Assembly (NCBI GenBank): GCA_030428865.1
Contig: JAUIEK010000003.1
Span: forward strand, 62,001 to 126,000
From: Bacteroidia bacterium
GTDB taxonomy: Bacteria > Bacteroidota > Bacteroidia > Flavobacteriales > Flavobacteriaceae
Length of the DNA stretch: 64,000 nucleotides
Direction: 5' to 3'
Positions 25,588 to 34,154 of the stretch are shown here, piece after piece. Each line of letters opens with the position of its first letter. Position 1 is the first letter of the stretch. The translations under genes and the position numbers were made by a program. The notes beneath the pieces were generated by a model, which was given only the letters and a program-made list of their open reading frames with translations, searched no databases and was not told the DNA's origin.

Positions 25588-26121
25588 TTAATCAAAAACA
25601 GCATTAAACTGACTTAAGTTTAAACTTCCTGGATCCATTTTCACGTTATTCATTAACTCTATAATCTTTGCTGGATTCATGTTTTCACCAATTAGTCTAG
25701 CAATCCCTAATCCTTTATCTTGGCTATACCCAAAAGCAATCACTTCATCAATAGATTCTGTATCTCCTGTATAATATAAACTCATAGCCATACCTTTTAC
25801 ATTCATCCGCATCAAACTCTTGTATTTATTAGAATCTTTAAGTATGGACGCTATCTCAGTTTTTTCGGCTTCATAAGCTTCTTCATTTCCTTGATAAGGT
25901 AGAGCAACTACATTTATCTTTTTTATACTTTCTAATGTAGCTTTTACTTCTTGAGAAACATCTTCTGATTTTAATTGAATAAAAGATGTTGGTGCATCAA
26001 ACGTAATAAATCCTTTTTTTTCTTGTGCTTTTACCAAATATGATTGCAGTGATTTTTGCTGACAGGCAGTTGTAATTAAAGCAATTAGCATAAGTGATAA
26101 AACGGTTGATATTTTTTTCAT
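25588..26121 (-). CDS. DUF4252 lipoprotein
   Basis: The ATG at 26121 gives 177 residues starting with Met-Lys-Lys-Ile-Ser and a lipoprotein signal ending in Thr-Thr-Ala-Cys-Gln. An earlier in-frame ATG at 26151 lies inside a hairpin and is unlikely. The mature part matches the DUF4252 pattern of the neighbouring 26178 gene, with the same overall helix-strand order and size. It lies at the end of a cluster headed by an ECF sigma factor. Two DUF4252 proteins after a sigma/anti-sigma-like pair is a familiar Flavobacteria arrangement. Function is unknown; envelope stress is a guess. Confidence 0.8.
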   Translation of the reverse strand: MKKISTVLSLMLIALITTACQQKSLQSYLVKAQEKKGFITFDAPTSFIQLKSEDVSQEVKATLESIKKINVVALPYQGNEEAYEAEKTEIASILKDSNKYKSLMRMNVKGMAMSLYYTGDTESIDEVIAFGYSQDKGLGIARLIGENMNPAKIIELMNNVKMDPGSLNLSQFNAVFD

Positions 26122-26138
26122 TTTAACCTGTTTTTTAT

Positions 26139-26168
26139 TAACAAGCCTCATTGTTTTGAGGCTTGTTA
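26139..26168 (-). terminator. Hairpin between the two DUF4252 genes
   Basis: TAACAAGCCTCA (26139-26150) pairs perfectly with TGAGGCTTGTTA (26157-26168) around a 6-nt loop, directly after the stop of the 26178 gene and before the start of the next. With a T-run downstream on the minus strand it should reduce read-through into the last gene. Confidence 0.7.
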
Positions 26169-26177
26169 TTTGTTGTT

Positions 26178-26708
26178 TTATTTATTTGCCTTCACTTTTA
26201 CATTACTATCTTTTGTAAAAGTATCAGCTATTTCAGACAGTTTGTTTACATCAATATTCCCTGTTAATGATACTATAACAGCTTCACTAGCTCCACCACT
26301 TTTTTTATCAATACCTTTTACATACATCAATACTTCGCTAACGATATCTTTTTTACTAGTTGTTTTAACATAAATCTTAACACGAGAGTCATCCTCTTTA
26401 ATTCGCATTAGCTCTATTAGTTTAGATGATTTCACGGCTTTTCCAACTAAGGAATTCATATTATCTGCAATGGTTTTATCATTGGTTGAAAAAACTTTAA
26501 GTTCATTTAAATCTTGAATCATTTTGAAAACCTGCATTGCTTCATTATTATCAGAATCTACTTTAAACGACGACAAGAGTTCAAATGCTTCTTTGTTAAC
26601 AACCACTACATCTACTCCATCTGTATCTTCTAGCTTATCAAATAATGATTGGCTAAAGCTAACGATTGGTGCAACAATTAGTGCGATTAATAAAATTACT
26701 TTTTTCAT
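26178..26708 (-). CDS. DUF4252 domain protein
   Basis: The 176-residue protein has a signal peptide (about 1-19, ending Val-Ser-Phe-Ser) without a lipobox Cys, so it should be periplasmic. The mature part is the DUF4252 fold: Val-Asp-Val-Val-Val-Val-Asn-Lys-Glu-Ala-Phe and a C-terminal Val-Ser-Leu-Thr-Gly-Asn-Ile-Asp. It is the third gene of the sigma cluster, 31 nt after the anti-sigma-like gene. Its lipoprotein paralogue follows after a hairpin. No biochemical role is known to me. Confidence 0.82.
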   Translation of the reverse strand: MKKVILLIALIVAPIVSFSQSLFDKLEDTDGVDVVVVNKEAFELLSSFKVDSDNNEAMQVFKMIQDLNELKVFSTNDKTIADNMNSLVGKAVKSSKLIELMRIKEDDSRVKIYVKTTSKKDIVSEVLMYVKGIDKKSGGASEAVIVSLTGNIDVNKLSEIADTFTKDSNVKVKANK

Positions 26709-26739
26709 GATCTTTTAGATATTTACTTGGTTTTACTTT

Positions 26740-27168
26740 TTACTTATTTTTAAATATTTTGTTTACAGTATTCTCGTAAACATATAAATTTTCAAATGCT
26801 TTGTCTCCTTTTTTTAAATTGGTTGACAGCAACATAAGAGCATTTTGCACTTGGGCAAATTGCGCTTCGACTTTCTTCTTCTCGTAGTGTTCTTTTCCAA
26901 AATAAACACTAACTAGCAAGGCAATTGACGCTGCAACAGACAACCATTTCCAGTTTAGCTTTTTTGCTTTTTTAGATTTTAACTGAATGGTTTTATTGTA
27001 GGTTTCTCCTTGATTTTTTTGAAAGTACACAAACATCATTTGATACTCTTGCAAATGAGGCGCTACGTTATCAGAAACAAAATAATCTCTAAGGATTTGC
27101 TCTTCTCGCAGCGTAGTTTCTGCATTTTCGTACTTTACAACTAATTTTTCAATTTTAGCTAATTCCAT
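26740..27168 (-). CDS. Single-pass membrane protein, probable anti-sigma factor
   Basis: The 142-residue protein has an N-terminal helical region, one membrane span at about 74-93, and a short C-terminal helical region outside. It overlaps the ECF sigma gene by 14 nt. That position and topology are those of anti-sigma factors that hold the sigma factor at the membrane. There is no zinc-binding HxxxCxxC motif, so the assignment rests on context and layout. Confidence 0.65.
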   Translation of the reverse strand: MELAKIEKLVVKYENAETTLREEQILRDYFVSDNVAPHLQEYQMMFVYFQKNQGETYNKTIQLKSKKAKKLNWKWLSVAASIALLVSVYFGKEHYEKKKVEAQFAQVQNALMLLSTNLKKGDKAFENLYVYENTVNKIFKNK

Positions 27169-27664
27169 AGTTGTGTTGTTTTATTAGTTCTTCTCTTATA
27201 CTTTTTCTAGCTCTTGAAAGTGCTACCCTTACAGCGGTTGGTTTCATGTTTACCATTTCACAAATTTCATCAAAATCATACTGTTCAATATCTCTAAGCT
27301 GAATAATCAGTTTTTGTTGTTCGGGCAATTCTTCAATGAGCTTATGCACTTGGTTTACACTATCTTGATACTCTACTTTTTTATCTAAGCTTGTATCTTT
27401 TTCTTTATAATTACTATGAACCAGTGTTAAATTACTTGCTTGTTTTGATTTTAAACGATCATAACAATAGTTCTTCGTCATAGTCATTGCAAATGCTTCT
27501 ACATTTTTATATTCTTCTAACTTTTCTTTGCTTTTCCATAGTTTAAAGAATAGCTCTTGCGTGGCATCTTCGGCTTCTTCTGAAGAAACCAATAGTCTTT
27601 TTGCTAAACGATAGACCTTATCTTTAAACGGTAAAACAACTTTTAAAAAGTCTGATTGGTTCAT
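27155..27664 (-). CDS. ECF-type RNA polymerase sigma factor
   Basis: The 169-residue protein has region 2 (about 15-85, with Glu-Asp-Ala-Thr-Gln-Glu-Leu-Phe-Phe-Lys-Leu-Trp) and region 4 (about 105-160, with Leu-Pro-Glu-Gln-Gln-Lys-Leu-Ile and Ala-Val-Arg-Val-Ala-Leu-Ser-Arg-Ala-Arg). It heads a four-gene cluster with an anti-sigma-like protein and two DUF4252 proteins. A 9-bp inverted repeat brackets the -7 box of its promoter. Confidence 0.93.
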   Translation of the reverse strand: MNQSDFLKVVLPFKDKVYRLAKRLLVSSEEAEDATQELFFKLWKSKEKLEEYKNVEAFAMTMTKNYCYDRLKSKQASNLTLVHSNYKEKDTSLDKKVEYQDSVNQVHKLIEELPEQQKLIIQLRDIEQYDFDEICEMVNMKPTAVRVALSRARKSIREELIKQHNYGIS

Positions 27665-27682
27665 TTGTTAGTTTTTGCTATA

Positions 27683-27710
27683 TGTGATTTAATCAAAAAT
27701 ATAAATCACA
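27683..27710 (-). promoter_or_regulatory. ECF sigma promoter with inverted repeat around the -7 box
   Basis: TGTGATTTA (27683-27691) and TAAATCACA (27702-27710) are perfect complements 10 bp apart. The minus strand reads TATTTTTG at 27701-27694, a TAnnTTTG box lying inside the repeat and 29 nt before the start codon. A dimeric regulator bound here would cover the promoter. Confidence 0.55.
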
Positions 27711-27811
27711 TTTACACACCTACGACGACTAGGTATTTATTTTGTTACATCAACTCACAAAAATATTTGTTTTAATATATTAGTCATCTGTTTAAAATTA
27801 TCAGTCTGCTC

Positions 27812-29221
27812 ATGAAATTTCAACGATTTTCATCACTCTTTTTTATCATATTTACTTTTTATTCTTGTTCAAAAACAGATTTTGACACTCCTGCGAATAT
27901 TGAGGTTCATAACTTTATTTGGAAAGGAATGAATACTTATTATCTGTGGCAATCTGATGTTGATGATTTATCAGATGTCAGATTTTTTTCTCAACCTGAA
28001 AGAAATCAATTTCTGCAAAATTTTTCTTCTCCATTAGATATTTTTCAGCATTTGAGAAATGAACCTGGGGTTATAGATAAATATTCATACATTACAGATG
28101 ATTATGTCGCTTTAGAAAATTCTAGACAAGGTATAAATCTTAGTAACGGAATGGAATTTGGTTTAGTTCGATATGAAGATAACCCTTCAAGTATATTTGG
28201 ATATGTTAGATACGTGATTCCTAATTCTGATGCTGCTAGTGAAGGTGTTACAAGAGGGATGATTTTTAATCAAGTAAATGGAACGAATATAACAGATACG
28301 AATTATTTGTCTCTATTAAATCAACCAAACTACACGATAACTTTAGCTAATTATAATGATGGTAACCCTATTTCAACTAGTACCACTATCAATCTAACAA
28401 AATCTGAACTGCAAGAAAATCCAGTAGCAATAAATACAGTGATTAACAACGGAGAACATAAGATTGGTTATTTACTATACAATCAATTTATTACATCATA
28501 TGATGATGAACTAAATGCTGCTTTTGCACAATTCAGATCAGAAAACATAACGGATTTAGTTGTTGATTTACGCTACAACAGTGGCGGCTCTGTAAGAACA
28601 GCAACGTATTTAGCAGCTATGATAACAGGTCAATTCACTGGTCAATTATTTTCTAGACAAAGATGGAACTCTAAGGTTATGAATTCTGGCAATTTTAATT
28701 TTGATAACAACTTCCCAAGTGAAATTAATAATGGTATTGTAAGCGAACCTATTCAAAGCCTAAACTTAGGTCGAGTGTTTTTTATTACATCTGGGTCAAC
28801 AGCCTCAGCTTCAGAACTTGTAATCAACAACCTTATTCCTTATATAGATGTAAAAACAATTGGTACAGTTACAGAAGGAAAAACAGTGGGATCTATTACT
28901 TTATATGACTCTCCTAATTTTAGTAGAGACGGCGTAAACCCAAATCATACATGGGCTATACAACCTATTGTTTTGGAAATTGTTAATCAAAATGGAGTAA
29001 ATCAACCTAACGGCATTTCACCTGATATAGAGTTAAATGAAAATTTTGGAGATTTGAGTATACTTGGTAACCCTAATGAGCCTTTGTTAAGTCAAGCAAT
29101 TGACTACATTACTAACGGATCAACTCTTTCTTTGAAAAGAAAAAATTCTAAAAATCCTGAAATTTCTAATTCAAAAATTTTCAACCCTACAAAAGATAAT
29201 ATGTACATAGAATTAAAATAA
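27812..29221 (+). CDS. S41 family peptidase, lipoprotein
   Basis: The 469-residue protein has a lipoprotein signal ending in Phe-Tyr-Ser-Cys-Ser. A PDZ-like domain (about 100-200, with Ala-Ser-Glu-Gly-Val-Thr-Arg-Gly) precedes the S41 catalytic domain, with Asp-Leu-Arg-Tyr-Asn-Ser-Gly-Gly at about 252 and the nucleophile region Ser-Thr-Ala-Ser332-Ala-Ser-Glu. It would be anchored in the outer membrane or periplasm and cleave protein C-termini. Its stop overlaps the convergent DUF72 gene by 9 nt. Confidence 0.88.
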   Translation: MKFQRFSSLFFIIFTFYSCSKTDFDTPANIEVHNFIWKGMNTYYLWQSDVDDLSDVRFFSQPERNQFLQNFSSPLDIFQHLRNEPGVIDKYSYITDDYVALENSRQGINLSNGMEFGLVRYEDNPSSIFGYVRYVIPNSDAASEGVTRGMIFNQVNGTNITDTNYLSLLNQPNYTITLANYNDGNPISTSTTINLTKSELQENPVAINTVINNGEHKIGYLLYNQFITSYDDELNAAFAQFRSENITDLVVDLRYNSGGSVRTATYLAAMITGQFTGQLFSRQRWNSKVMNSGNFNFDNNFPSEINNGIVSEPIQSLNLGRVFFITSGSTASASELVINNLIPYIDVKTIGTVTEGKTVGSITLYDSPNFSRDGVNPNHTWAIQPIVLEIVNQNGVNQPNGISPDIELNENFGDLSILGNPNEPLLSQAIDYITNGSTLSLKRKNSKNPEISNSKIFNPTKDNMYIELK

Positions 29222-30106
29222 TTCTTTTTGATTGGATTTTTTCTGATTTGGAATTTTCAAACTAACACTCAGCTCAGAATTTAGGAGTTTAATGAAATGC
29301 GCTGCTAATAAAGGAGATTCTTTTTCCAGATTTTGGTGAATAAAAAAATGAATGTTTTTTAACCCCATTGTTTTCCACTCTTTTAATCTTTCTACCCAAT
29401 CTTCCAACCTTGTATAATCAGAATGATGATTAGCGCCAACATAACGGACAAAAGCTTCGTTATTTGTCAATCGCATATGGAGCATATCTCGCCTTCCAGC
29501 AGTATCAACAATAATGTTGGTAATATTATTATCTTCTAGTAACTGAAAATAATCGTTAGAAATTACTTTATCTGTAAACCAATCTGTATGTCTACATTCT
29601 ATAGCTAATGACAAATCCTTAGGCCAGCTTTTCACAAAATTTTCTAAGACAGAAAAGTTTTTAGGGCTAAAGTTGTTATGAAGTTGCAAAAAAATAGTGC
29701 CAAGTTTTTCTTTTAGATTGCTAAAATTATCGATATACGAATTTACTACAGCCTCTACTCCACTCAATCGTTTCCAGTGACTAATTTCCTGCCCTAATTT
29801 TGGGAAAAACTTAAAATCAGCTGGGGTTTTTTGATACCATTTTTCAAATTGAGAAGCAGGAAAGTTTCGATAAAATGTAGCGTTAAGTTCTATCGAATTA
29901 AATTGGTTAGAATAATAAACCAACTCATCTTTTGTTCCTCTTGGGTAAAACCCTTTTAAATCAGCCTTATTCCACTTTGCACAACCTATATAAACAGAGG
30001 TTTCATCAGAATTTTTATATCGAGTTAAGGCTTTTTGTGTGTCGGGATGACTAGGCGGTAAAGAAAAATCAATATTCTCAGGGTTATCTACCTTTCCAAA
30101 CTTCAT
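29213..30106 (-). CDS. DUF72 family protein
   Basis: The 297-residue protein has the YecE/DUF72 TIM-barrel hallmarks: Tyr-Ile-Gly-Cys-Ala-Lys-Trp near the N-terminus, Glu-Leu-Asn-Ala-Thr-Phe-Tyr-Arg, Ile-Glu-Cys-Arg-His-Thr-Asp-Trp, and Phe-Val-Arg-Tyr-Val-Gly. Members are widespread and their function is not settled. It is convergent with the S41 gene and divergent from the YCF48-like gene. Confidence 0.9.
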   Translation of the reverse strand: MKFGKVDNPENIDFSLPPSHPDTQKALTRYKNSDETSVYIGCAKWNKADLKGFYPRGTKDELVYYSNQFNSIELNATFYRNFPASQFEKWYQKTPADFKFFPKLGQEISHWKRLSGVEAVVNSYIDNFSNLKEKLGTIFLQLHNNFSPKNFSVLENFVKSWPKDLSLAIECRHTDWFTDKVISNDYFQLLEDNNITNIIVDTAGRRDMLHMRLTNNEAFVRYVGANHHSDYTRLEDWVERLKEWKTMGLKNIHFFIHQNLEKESPLLAAHFIKLLNSELSVSLKIPNQKKSNQKELF

Positions 30107-30142
30107 ATTTTGATTATTTTCGTTAGATAAAAATACAAATTA

Positions 30143-31183
30143 ATGAAACGTTTCTTTATTATAACTTCTTTTCTTTTGCTTTGCTTTTCATCTTGTAAAA
30201 CAGCATACAAAGCTCGAGAAATCAATACTATTAAGATTAAAAATTATCCGTTTTATAATGCTAGCGTACGAGCTATTGTAGCAATTGATAGTAACAAAGT
30301 GCATTATGCTGCCTCGGACGGAAGCTATGGGCATATTTCCGACACTGAAAAATTAGACCCTAAACGTTACAAATATCAAGATTCTATCGTTCCAAACTTT
30401 AGAAGTATTGCTACAAATGGAACTGATTTTTTTGCACTTAGTATTGCCAATCCTGCTTTGCTCTATAATGTAACAAGAAACAAAATTGTTTATACAGAAA
30501 CTCATGAAAAAGCTTTCTACGATTCGATGAAATTTTTTGATAAAGAAAATGGTATTGCAATGGGAGACCCTACAGAAGATTGTTTGTCAATTATTTTAAC
30601 TAAAAATGGAGGAAAAACATGGAATAAAATCCCATGTAATAAATTACCAAAAACAGCAGAAGGTGAAGCTGCTTTTGCTGCCAGCAACACAAATATTAAA
30701 GTCTTAGGAAAAACTGCTTGGATTGTAACAGGAGGAAAAAAAGCCAGAGTTTTTAAAACAACTGACTTAGGTGAAACGTGGGAGGTTTTTGATACTCCTA
30801 TCATTCAAGGAAATGGATCGCAAGGGATTTATTCTGTAGATTTTGCAGACAAACTGAACGGAATAATTATAGGAGGAGATTATGCTAAACCTAAGGAAAA
30901 TATGGCTAACAAAGCAATTACAAAAGACGGAGGTAAAACATGGCAATTAGTGGCCAATGGTGTGAATCCGAATTATAAAAGTTGTGTGCAATATGTTCCT
31001 AACACGCAAGGAAAAGAAGTTTTTGCTGTAGGCAAAACCGGAATTTCATACTCTAAAGATGGTGGTGTAAATTGGAAAGAAGTAAGTAAAGAAGAGTATT
31101 ACATAATTCAGTTTGTAGATAAAAATACTGCTTGGCTAGCTGGAAATGGAAAAATAGCAAAAATGACTTTGCCTAAAGAATAA
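30143..31183 (+). CDS. YCF48-like beta-propeller lipoprotein
   Basis: The 346-residue protein has a lipoprotein signal ending in Phe-Ser-Ser-Cys-Lys. It carries repeated Asn/Asp-Gly-Gly-Lys-Thr-Trp motifs (about residues 156, 207 and 262, with a variant near 310), the BNR/Asp-box signature of photosystem-assembly-like YCF48 propellers. It is probably a periplasmic scaffold or binding protein; no enzyme residues are evident. It is followed after 31 nt by rmuC on the same strand. Confidence 0.8.
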   Translation: MKRFFIITSFLLLCFSSCKTAYKAREINTIKIKNYPFYNASVRAIVAIDSNKVHYAASDGSYGHISDTEKLDPKRYKYQDSIVPNFRSIATNGTDFFALSIANPALLYNVTRNKIVYTETHEKAFYDSMKFFDKENGIAMGDPTEDCLSIILTKNGGKTWNKIPCNKLPKTAEGEAAFAASNTNIKVLGKTAWIVTGGKKARVFKTTDLGETWEVFDTPIIQGNGSQGIYSVDFADKLNGIIIGGDYAKPKENMANKAITKDGGKTWQLVANGVNPNYKSCVQYVPNTQGKEVFAVGKTGISYSKDGGVNWKEVSKEEYYIIQFVDKNTAWLAGNGKIAKMTLPKE

Positions 31184-31214
31184 GTTTTATATTTAAAAAT
31201 CAGATTAAAAAATA

Positions 31215-32498
31215 ATGTCAGACATCCTTATATATATTTTTTGTTCCTTGTTTGGTTTAACACTTGGTTTTATTATTGGTAAACTGCTTCAAAAATCAAA
31301 ATCAGATTCAATTACTAGTAAAAATGAATTTTTGCAAGAATCTTTAGAAAAACTTCAATCTGAAATAACAAAAATACAAACTGATAAAGAGATTCTTTTA
31401 ACCGAAAAAGCTAGTTTGAATAGAGATTTGGTAAATCTACAAAACAAATTAACTGACAATCAAAAAGATATAGAGAAATTACAAGAAAAATTCACAAAAG
31501 AGTTTGAAAATCTAGCCAATAAAATCTTAGAAGACAAATCGACTAAGTTTACGCATCAGAACAAAGAGAATATCAAAAACATTTTAGAGCCGCTTGAAAA
31601 GAAAATTTTAGCGTTTGAAAAAAAAGTAGAAGATTCTCAAAAAGAAAGTGTGGGTATGCATTCCGCTTTAAAAGAACAGTTGAGAGGGTTAAAAGAGCTA
31701 AATCTTCAAATGAGTAAAGAAGCATTGAACTTAACCAAAGCACTTAAGGGAGATGGGAAAGCACAAGGAGATTGGGGAGAAACACAACTTGAAATATTGC
31801 TTGAAAAGGCCAATTTAGTAAAAGGAATTCATTATACAACGCAAGGAGGATATAGAGATGAGGAAGACAAACTAAAGAAACCCGATTTTGTAATTAACTT
31901 ACCGGATAATCGAAATTTAGTTATCGATTCAAAAGTGTCTCTTACAAATTATGAAGCTTATTATAGTGAAGAAAACGAAGTTGTAAAAGAAGATCACCTC
32001 AAGAAACATATTGAAAGCTTACGAAAACACATCAAAGAGTTAAGCGATAAAAAATATGATAAATTATATGAGATTAATTCACCCGATTATGTTTTAATGT
32101 TTGTTCCTGTAGAACCAGCTTTAATGATTGCATTAGGAAGCGTTAATGATTTATATCTGGAAGCTTTAGATAAAAATGTTGTATTGGTTTCTACTTCTAC
32201 TCTTTTGGCTACTCTTAGCACAGTAGCTTCTATGTGGCGTCAAGAAAATCAAAAGAAAAATGTGTTAGAAATAGCAGAACAAGCAGGAAGATTATACGAT
32301 CAGTTTGTAAATTTAACAGACGATTTAATTAAGGTAGGAACTCAGCTTAAAACCGTACAAGGAAGCTATGATTCTTCAATGAAAAAACTAACAGGGAAAG
32401 GAAATCTTATTAGAAAAGTAGAACGAATTAAAGAGTTGGGTGCAAAAACCTCCAAAAACATGAATCAAAAATTACTAGATAGAGCTTTAGAAGAATAG
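31215..32498 (+). CDS. rmuC: DNA recombination protein RmuC
   Basis: The 427-residue protein has an N-terminal membrane helix (about 3-22), a long coiled coil (about 35-165), and the RmuC nuclease-like core. The core carries Gly-Asp-Trp-Gly-Glu near residue 189, Lys-Pro-Asp-Phe-Val-Ile at about 220 and Val-Ile-Asp-Ser-Lys-Val-Ser-Leu at about 235. RmuC limits inversions at short inverted repeats and is linked to restriction-type endonuclease folds. It is followed 15 nt later by a small membrane protein gene. Confidence 0.93.
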   Translation: MSDILIYIFCSLFGLTLGFIIGKLLQKSKSDSITSKNEFLQESLEKLQSEITKIQTDKEILLTEKASLNRDLVNLQNKLTDNQKDIEKLQEKFTKEFENLANKILEDKSTKFTHQNKENIKNILEPLEKKILAFEKKVEDSQKESVGMHSALKEQLRGLKELNLQMSKEALNLTKALKGDGKAQGDWGETQLEILLEKANLVKGIHYTTQGGYRDEEDKLKKPDFVINLPDNRNLVIDSKVSLTNYEAYYSEENEVVKEDHLKKHIESLRKHIKELSDKKYDKLYEINSPDYVLMFVPVEPALMIALGSVNDLYLEALDKNVVLVSTSTLLATLSTVASMWRQENQKKNVLEIAEQAGRLYDQFVNLTDDLIKVGTQLKTVQGSYDSSMKKLTGKGNLIRKVERIKELGAKTSKNMNQKLLDRALEE

Positions 32499-32513
32499 AA
32501 AATTTGATTTAAT

Positions 32514-32768
32514 ATGATGAAAAAAATAATTAGTGCTTCTGTTTTTATCATCATAATAATAACTAGTCTAAGATTTTGGATTGGCATTTATCGTCACGAT
32601 GAATTTAATAACACACACCTTTTCTTAAAACATCGTCCTATTTGGAAATGGAAGTTTTATTCTCCAACAGGAATGAGTGATTTAAAAATAAATGAAATGA
32701 CTCCTGCTCAACAACAAGAACAAAGATTATTTAATGAATTTGTTAAAAACAGAGGGTTGAGTCGCTAA
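32514..32768 (+). CDS. Small single-span membrane protein
   Basis: The 84-residue protein (Met-Met-Lys-Lys start; the second Met at 32517 is equally possible) has one hydrophobic span at about 5-25 and a polar C-terminal tail. No family is recognised. It lies 15 nt after rmuC and is probably co-transcribed. It converges on glyA with a 12-nt gap. Confidence 0.6.
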   Translation: MMKKIISASVFIIIIITSLRFWIGIYRHDEFNNTHLFLKHRPIWKWKFYSPTGMSDLKINEMTPAQQQEQRLFNEFVKNRGLSR

Positions 32769-32780
32769 AAATATAACCTT

Positions 32781-34055
32781 CTATGATGCAAAAAGTGGTC
32801 GGTCACTCATAAAATCAGTTACTTTATTTGCAATCGATTCTAAAGCTTCTTCATTTTCATGATTAACAATTGCCTCATTTATAAAATCTACAATTGTAGT
32901 CATATCTTCTTCTTTAAGTCCTCTTGTAGTAACTGCAGGTGTACCTACTCTAATTCCTGATGTAACAAAAGGTGATTGATCATCAAAAGGAACCATATTT
33001 TTATTTACAGTAATATCAGCTTTACCTAAAGCATTTTCAGCTTCTTTACCAGTGATGTTCTTATTCCGCAGATCAATTAACATCATATGGTTATCCGTTC
33101 CGCCTGAAATGAGATTATAGTCTTTTTTCATGAAAGCTTCTGCCATAGCAGCCGCATTCTTTTTAGTTTGAATTTGATAATATAAAAACTCATCTGTTAA
33201 CGCTTCTCCAAAAGCAATCGCTTTAGCCGCAATAATATGTTCTAAAGGACCGCCTTGATTTCCAGGAAAAACAGCACTATTGAGCAAAGCAGACATTTTT
33301 TTTAAGTTTCCATTTTTTAATGTCAAACCAAATGGATTGTCAAAATCCTCACCCATCAAAATCAATCCTCCTCTAGGTCCTCTTAGGGTTTTGTGAGTAG
33401 TTGTAGTTACAATATGGCAATGCGGTATTGGATCATTCAAAATACCTTTTGCAATCATTCCTGATGGATGAGAAATATCAGCAAGTAAAATTGCATTTAC
33501 ACTATCAGCAATTTCTCTAAAACGTTTAAAATCAATATCTCTAGAATATGCTGATGCTCCTGCTATGATTAAATTTGGTTTTTCTTGCTGAGCAACTTGC
33601 TGAATTGTGTCATAATTTAATCTTCCTGTTTCTTTATCAACTCCATAAAAAGAAGTTTTATATAACTTGCCTGAAAAATTTACTGGAGACCCGTGTGTTA
33701 AATGACCTCCATGAGACAAATCAAATCCTAGAATTTTATCTCCTGGTTTTAAACAAGCTGCAAAAACTGCTGTATTTGCCTGCGAACCTGAATGCGGTTG
33801 TACATTTGCATATTCTGCACCATACAACTCTTTTGCTCGGTCAATTGCAATTTGCTCTACTTCATCAACCACTTCACAACCACCATAGTATCTTTTATTA
33901 GGGTATCCTTCTGCATACTTGTTAGTTAAGACAGAACCTGCTGCCTCCATTACCTGGTTACTAACAAAATTTTCTGAAGCAATAAGTTCTATTCCGTTTA
34001 TCTGGCGTTGTTTTTCAGCTTCAATTAACTCAAAAATAAGATGATCGCGTTGCAT
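32781..34055 (-). CDS. glyA: Serine hydroxymethyltransferase
   Basis: The 424-residue enzyme interconverts serine and glycine with tetrahydrofolate, using pyridoxal phosphate. The PLP-lysine motif [12 protein letters not shown] is intact near residue 215, and [11 protein letters not shown] and Gly-Gly-Thr-Asp-Asn-His are present. A TACTTTTG box lies 24 nt before the start codon. The divergent neighbour is fumarylacetoacetase. Confidence 0.96.
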   Translation of the reverse strand: MQRDHLIFELIEAEKQRQINGIELIASENFVSNQVMEAAGSVLTNKYAEGYPNKRYYGGCEVVDEVEQIAIDRAKELYGAEYANVQPHSGSQANTAVFAACLKPGDKILGFDLSHGGHLTHGSPVNFSGKLYKTSFYGVDKETGRLNYDTIQQVAQQEKPNLIIAGASAYSRDIDFKRFREIADSVNAILLADISHPSGMIAKGILNDPIPHCHIVTTTTHKTLRGPRGGLILMGEDFDNPFGLTLKNGNLKKMSALLNSAVFPGNQGGPLEHIIAAKAIAFGEALTDEFLYYQIQTKKNAAAMAEAFMKKDYNLISGGTDNHMMLIDLRNKNITGKEAENALGKADITVNKNMVPFDDQSPFVTSGIRVGTPAVTTRGLKEEDMTTIVDFINEAIVNHENEEALESIANKVTDFMSDRPLFAS

Positions 34056-34079
34056 TAGTTAATTTTATTTTAAGATAAC

Positions 34080-34087
34080 CAAAAGTA
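34080..34087 (-). promoter_or_regulatory. glyA -7 promoter box
   Basis: The minus strand reads TACTTTTG (34087-34080), a TAnnTTTG match 24 nt before the glyA start. No good TTTG -33 element is seen at the usual distance. Confidence 0.5.
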
Positions 34088-34131
34088 ACCAAAAAAGATT
34101 TTGAGGGTAATATGTTTCTTTTATATTTGAT

Positions 34132-34139
34132 ACAAACTT
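34132..34139 (+). promoter_or_regulatory. Fumarylacetoacetase -7 promoter box
   Basis: TATATTTG at 34132-34139 matches TAnnTTTG, 15 nt before the ATG at 34155. The -33 element is unclear, the nearest TTTG being 28 bp upstream. Confidence 0.45.
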
Positions 34140-34154
34140 TATTAACAATTTTTA

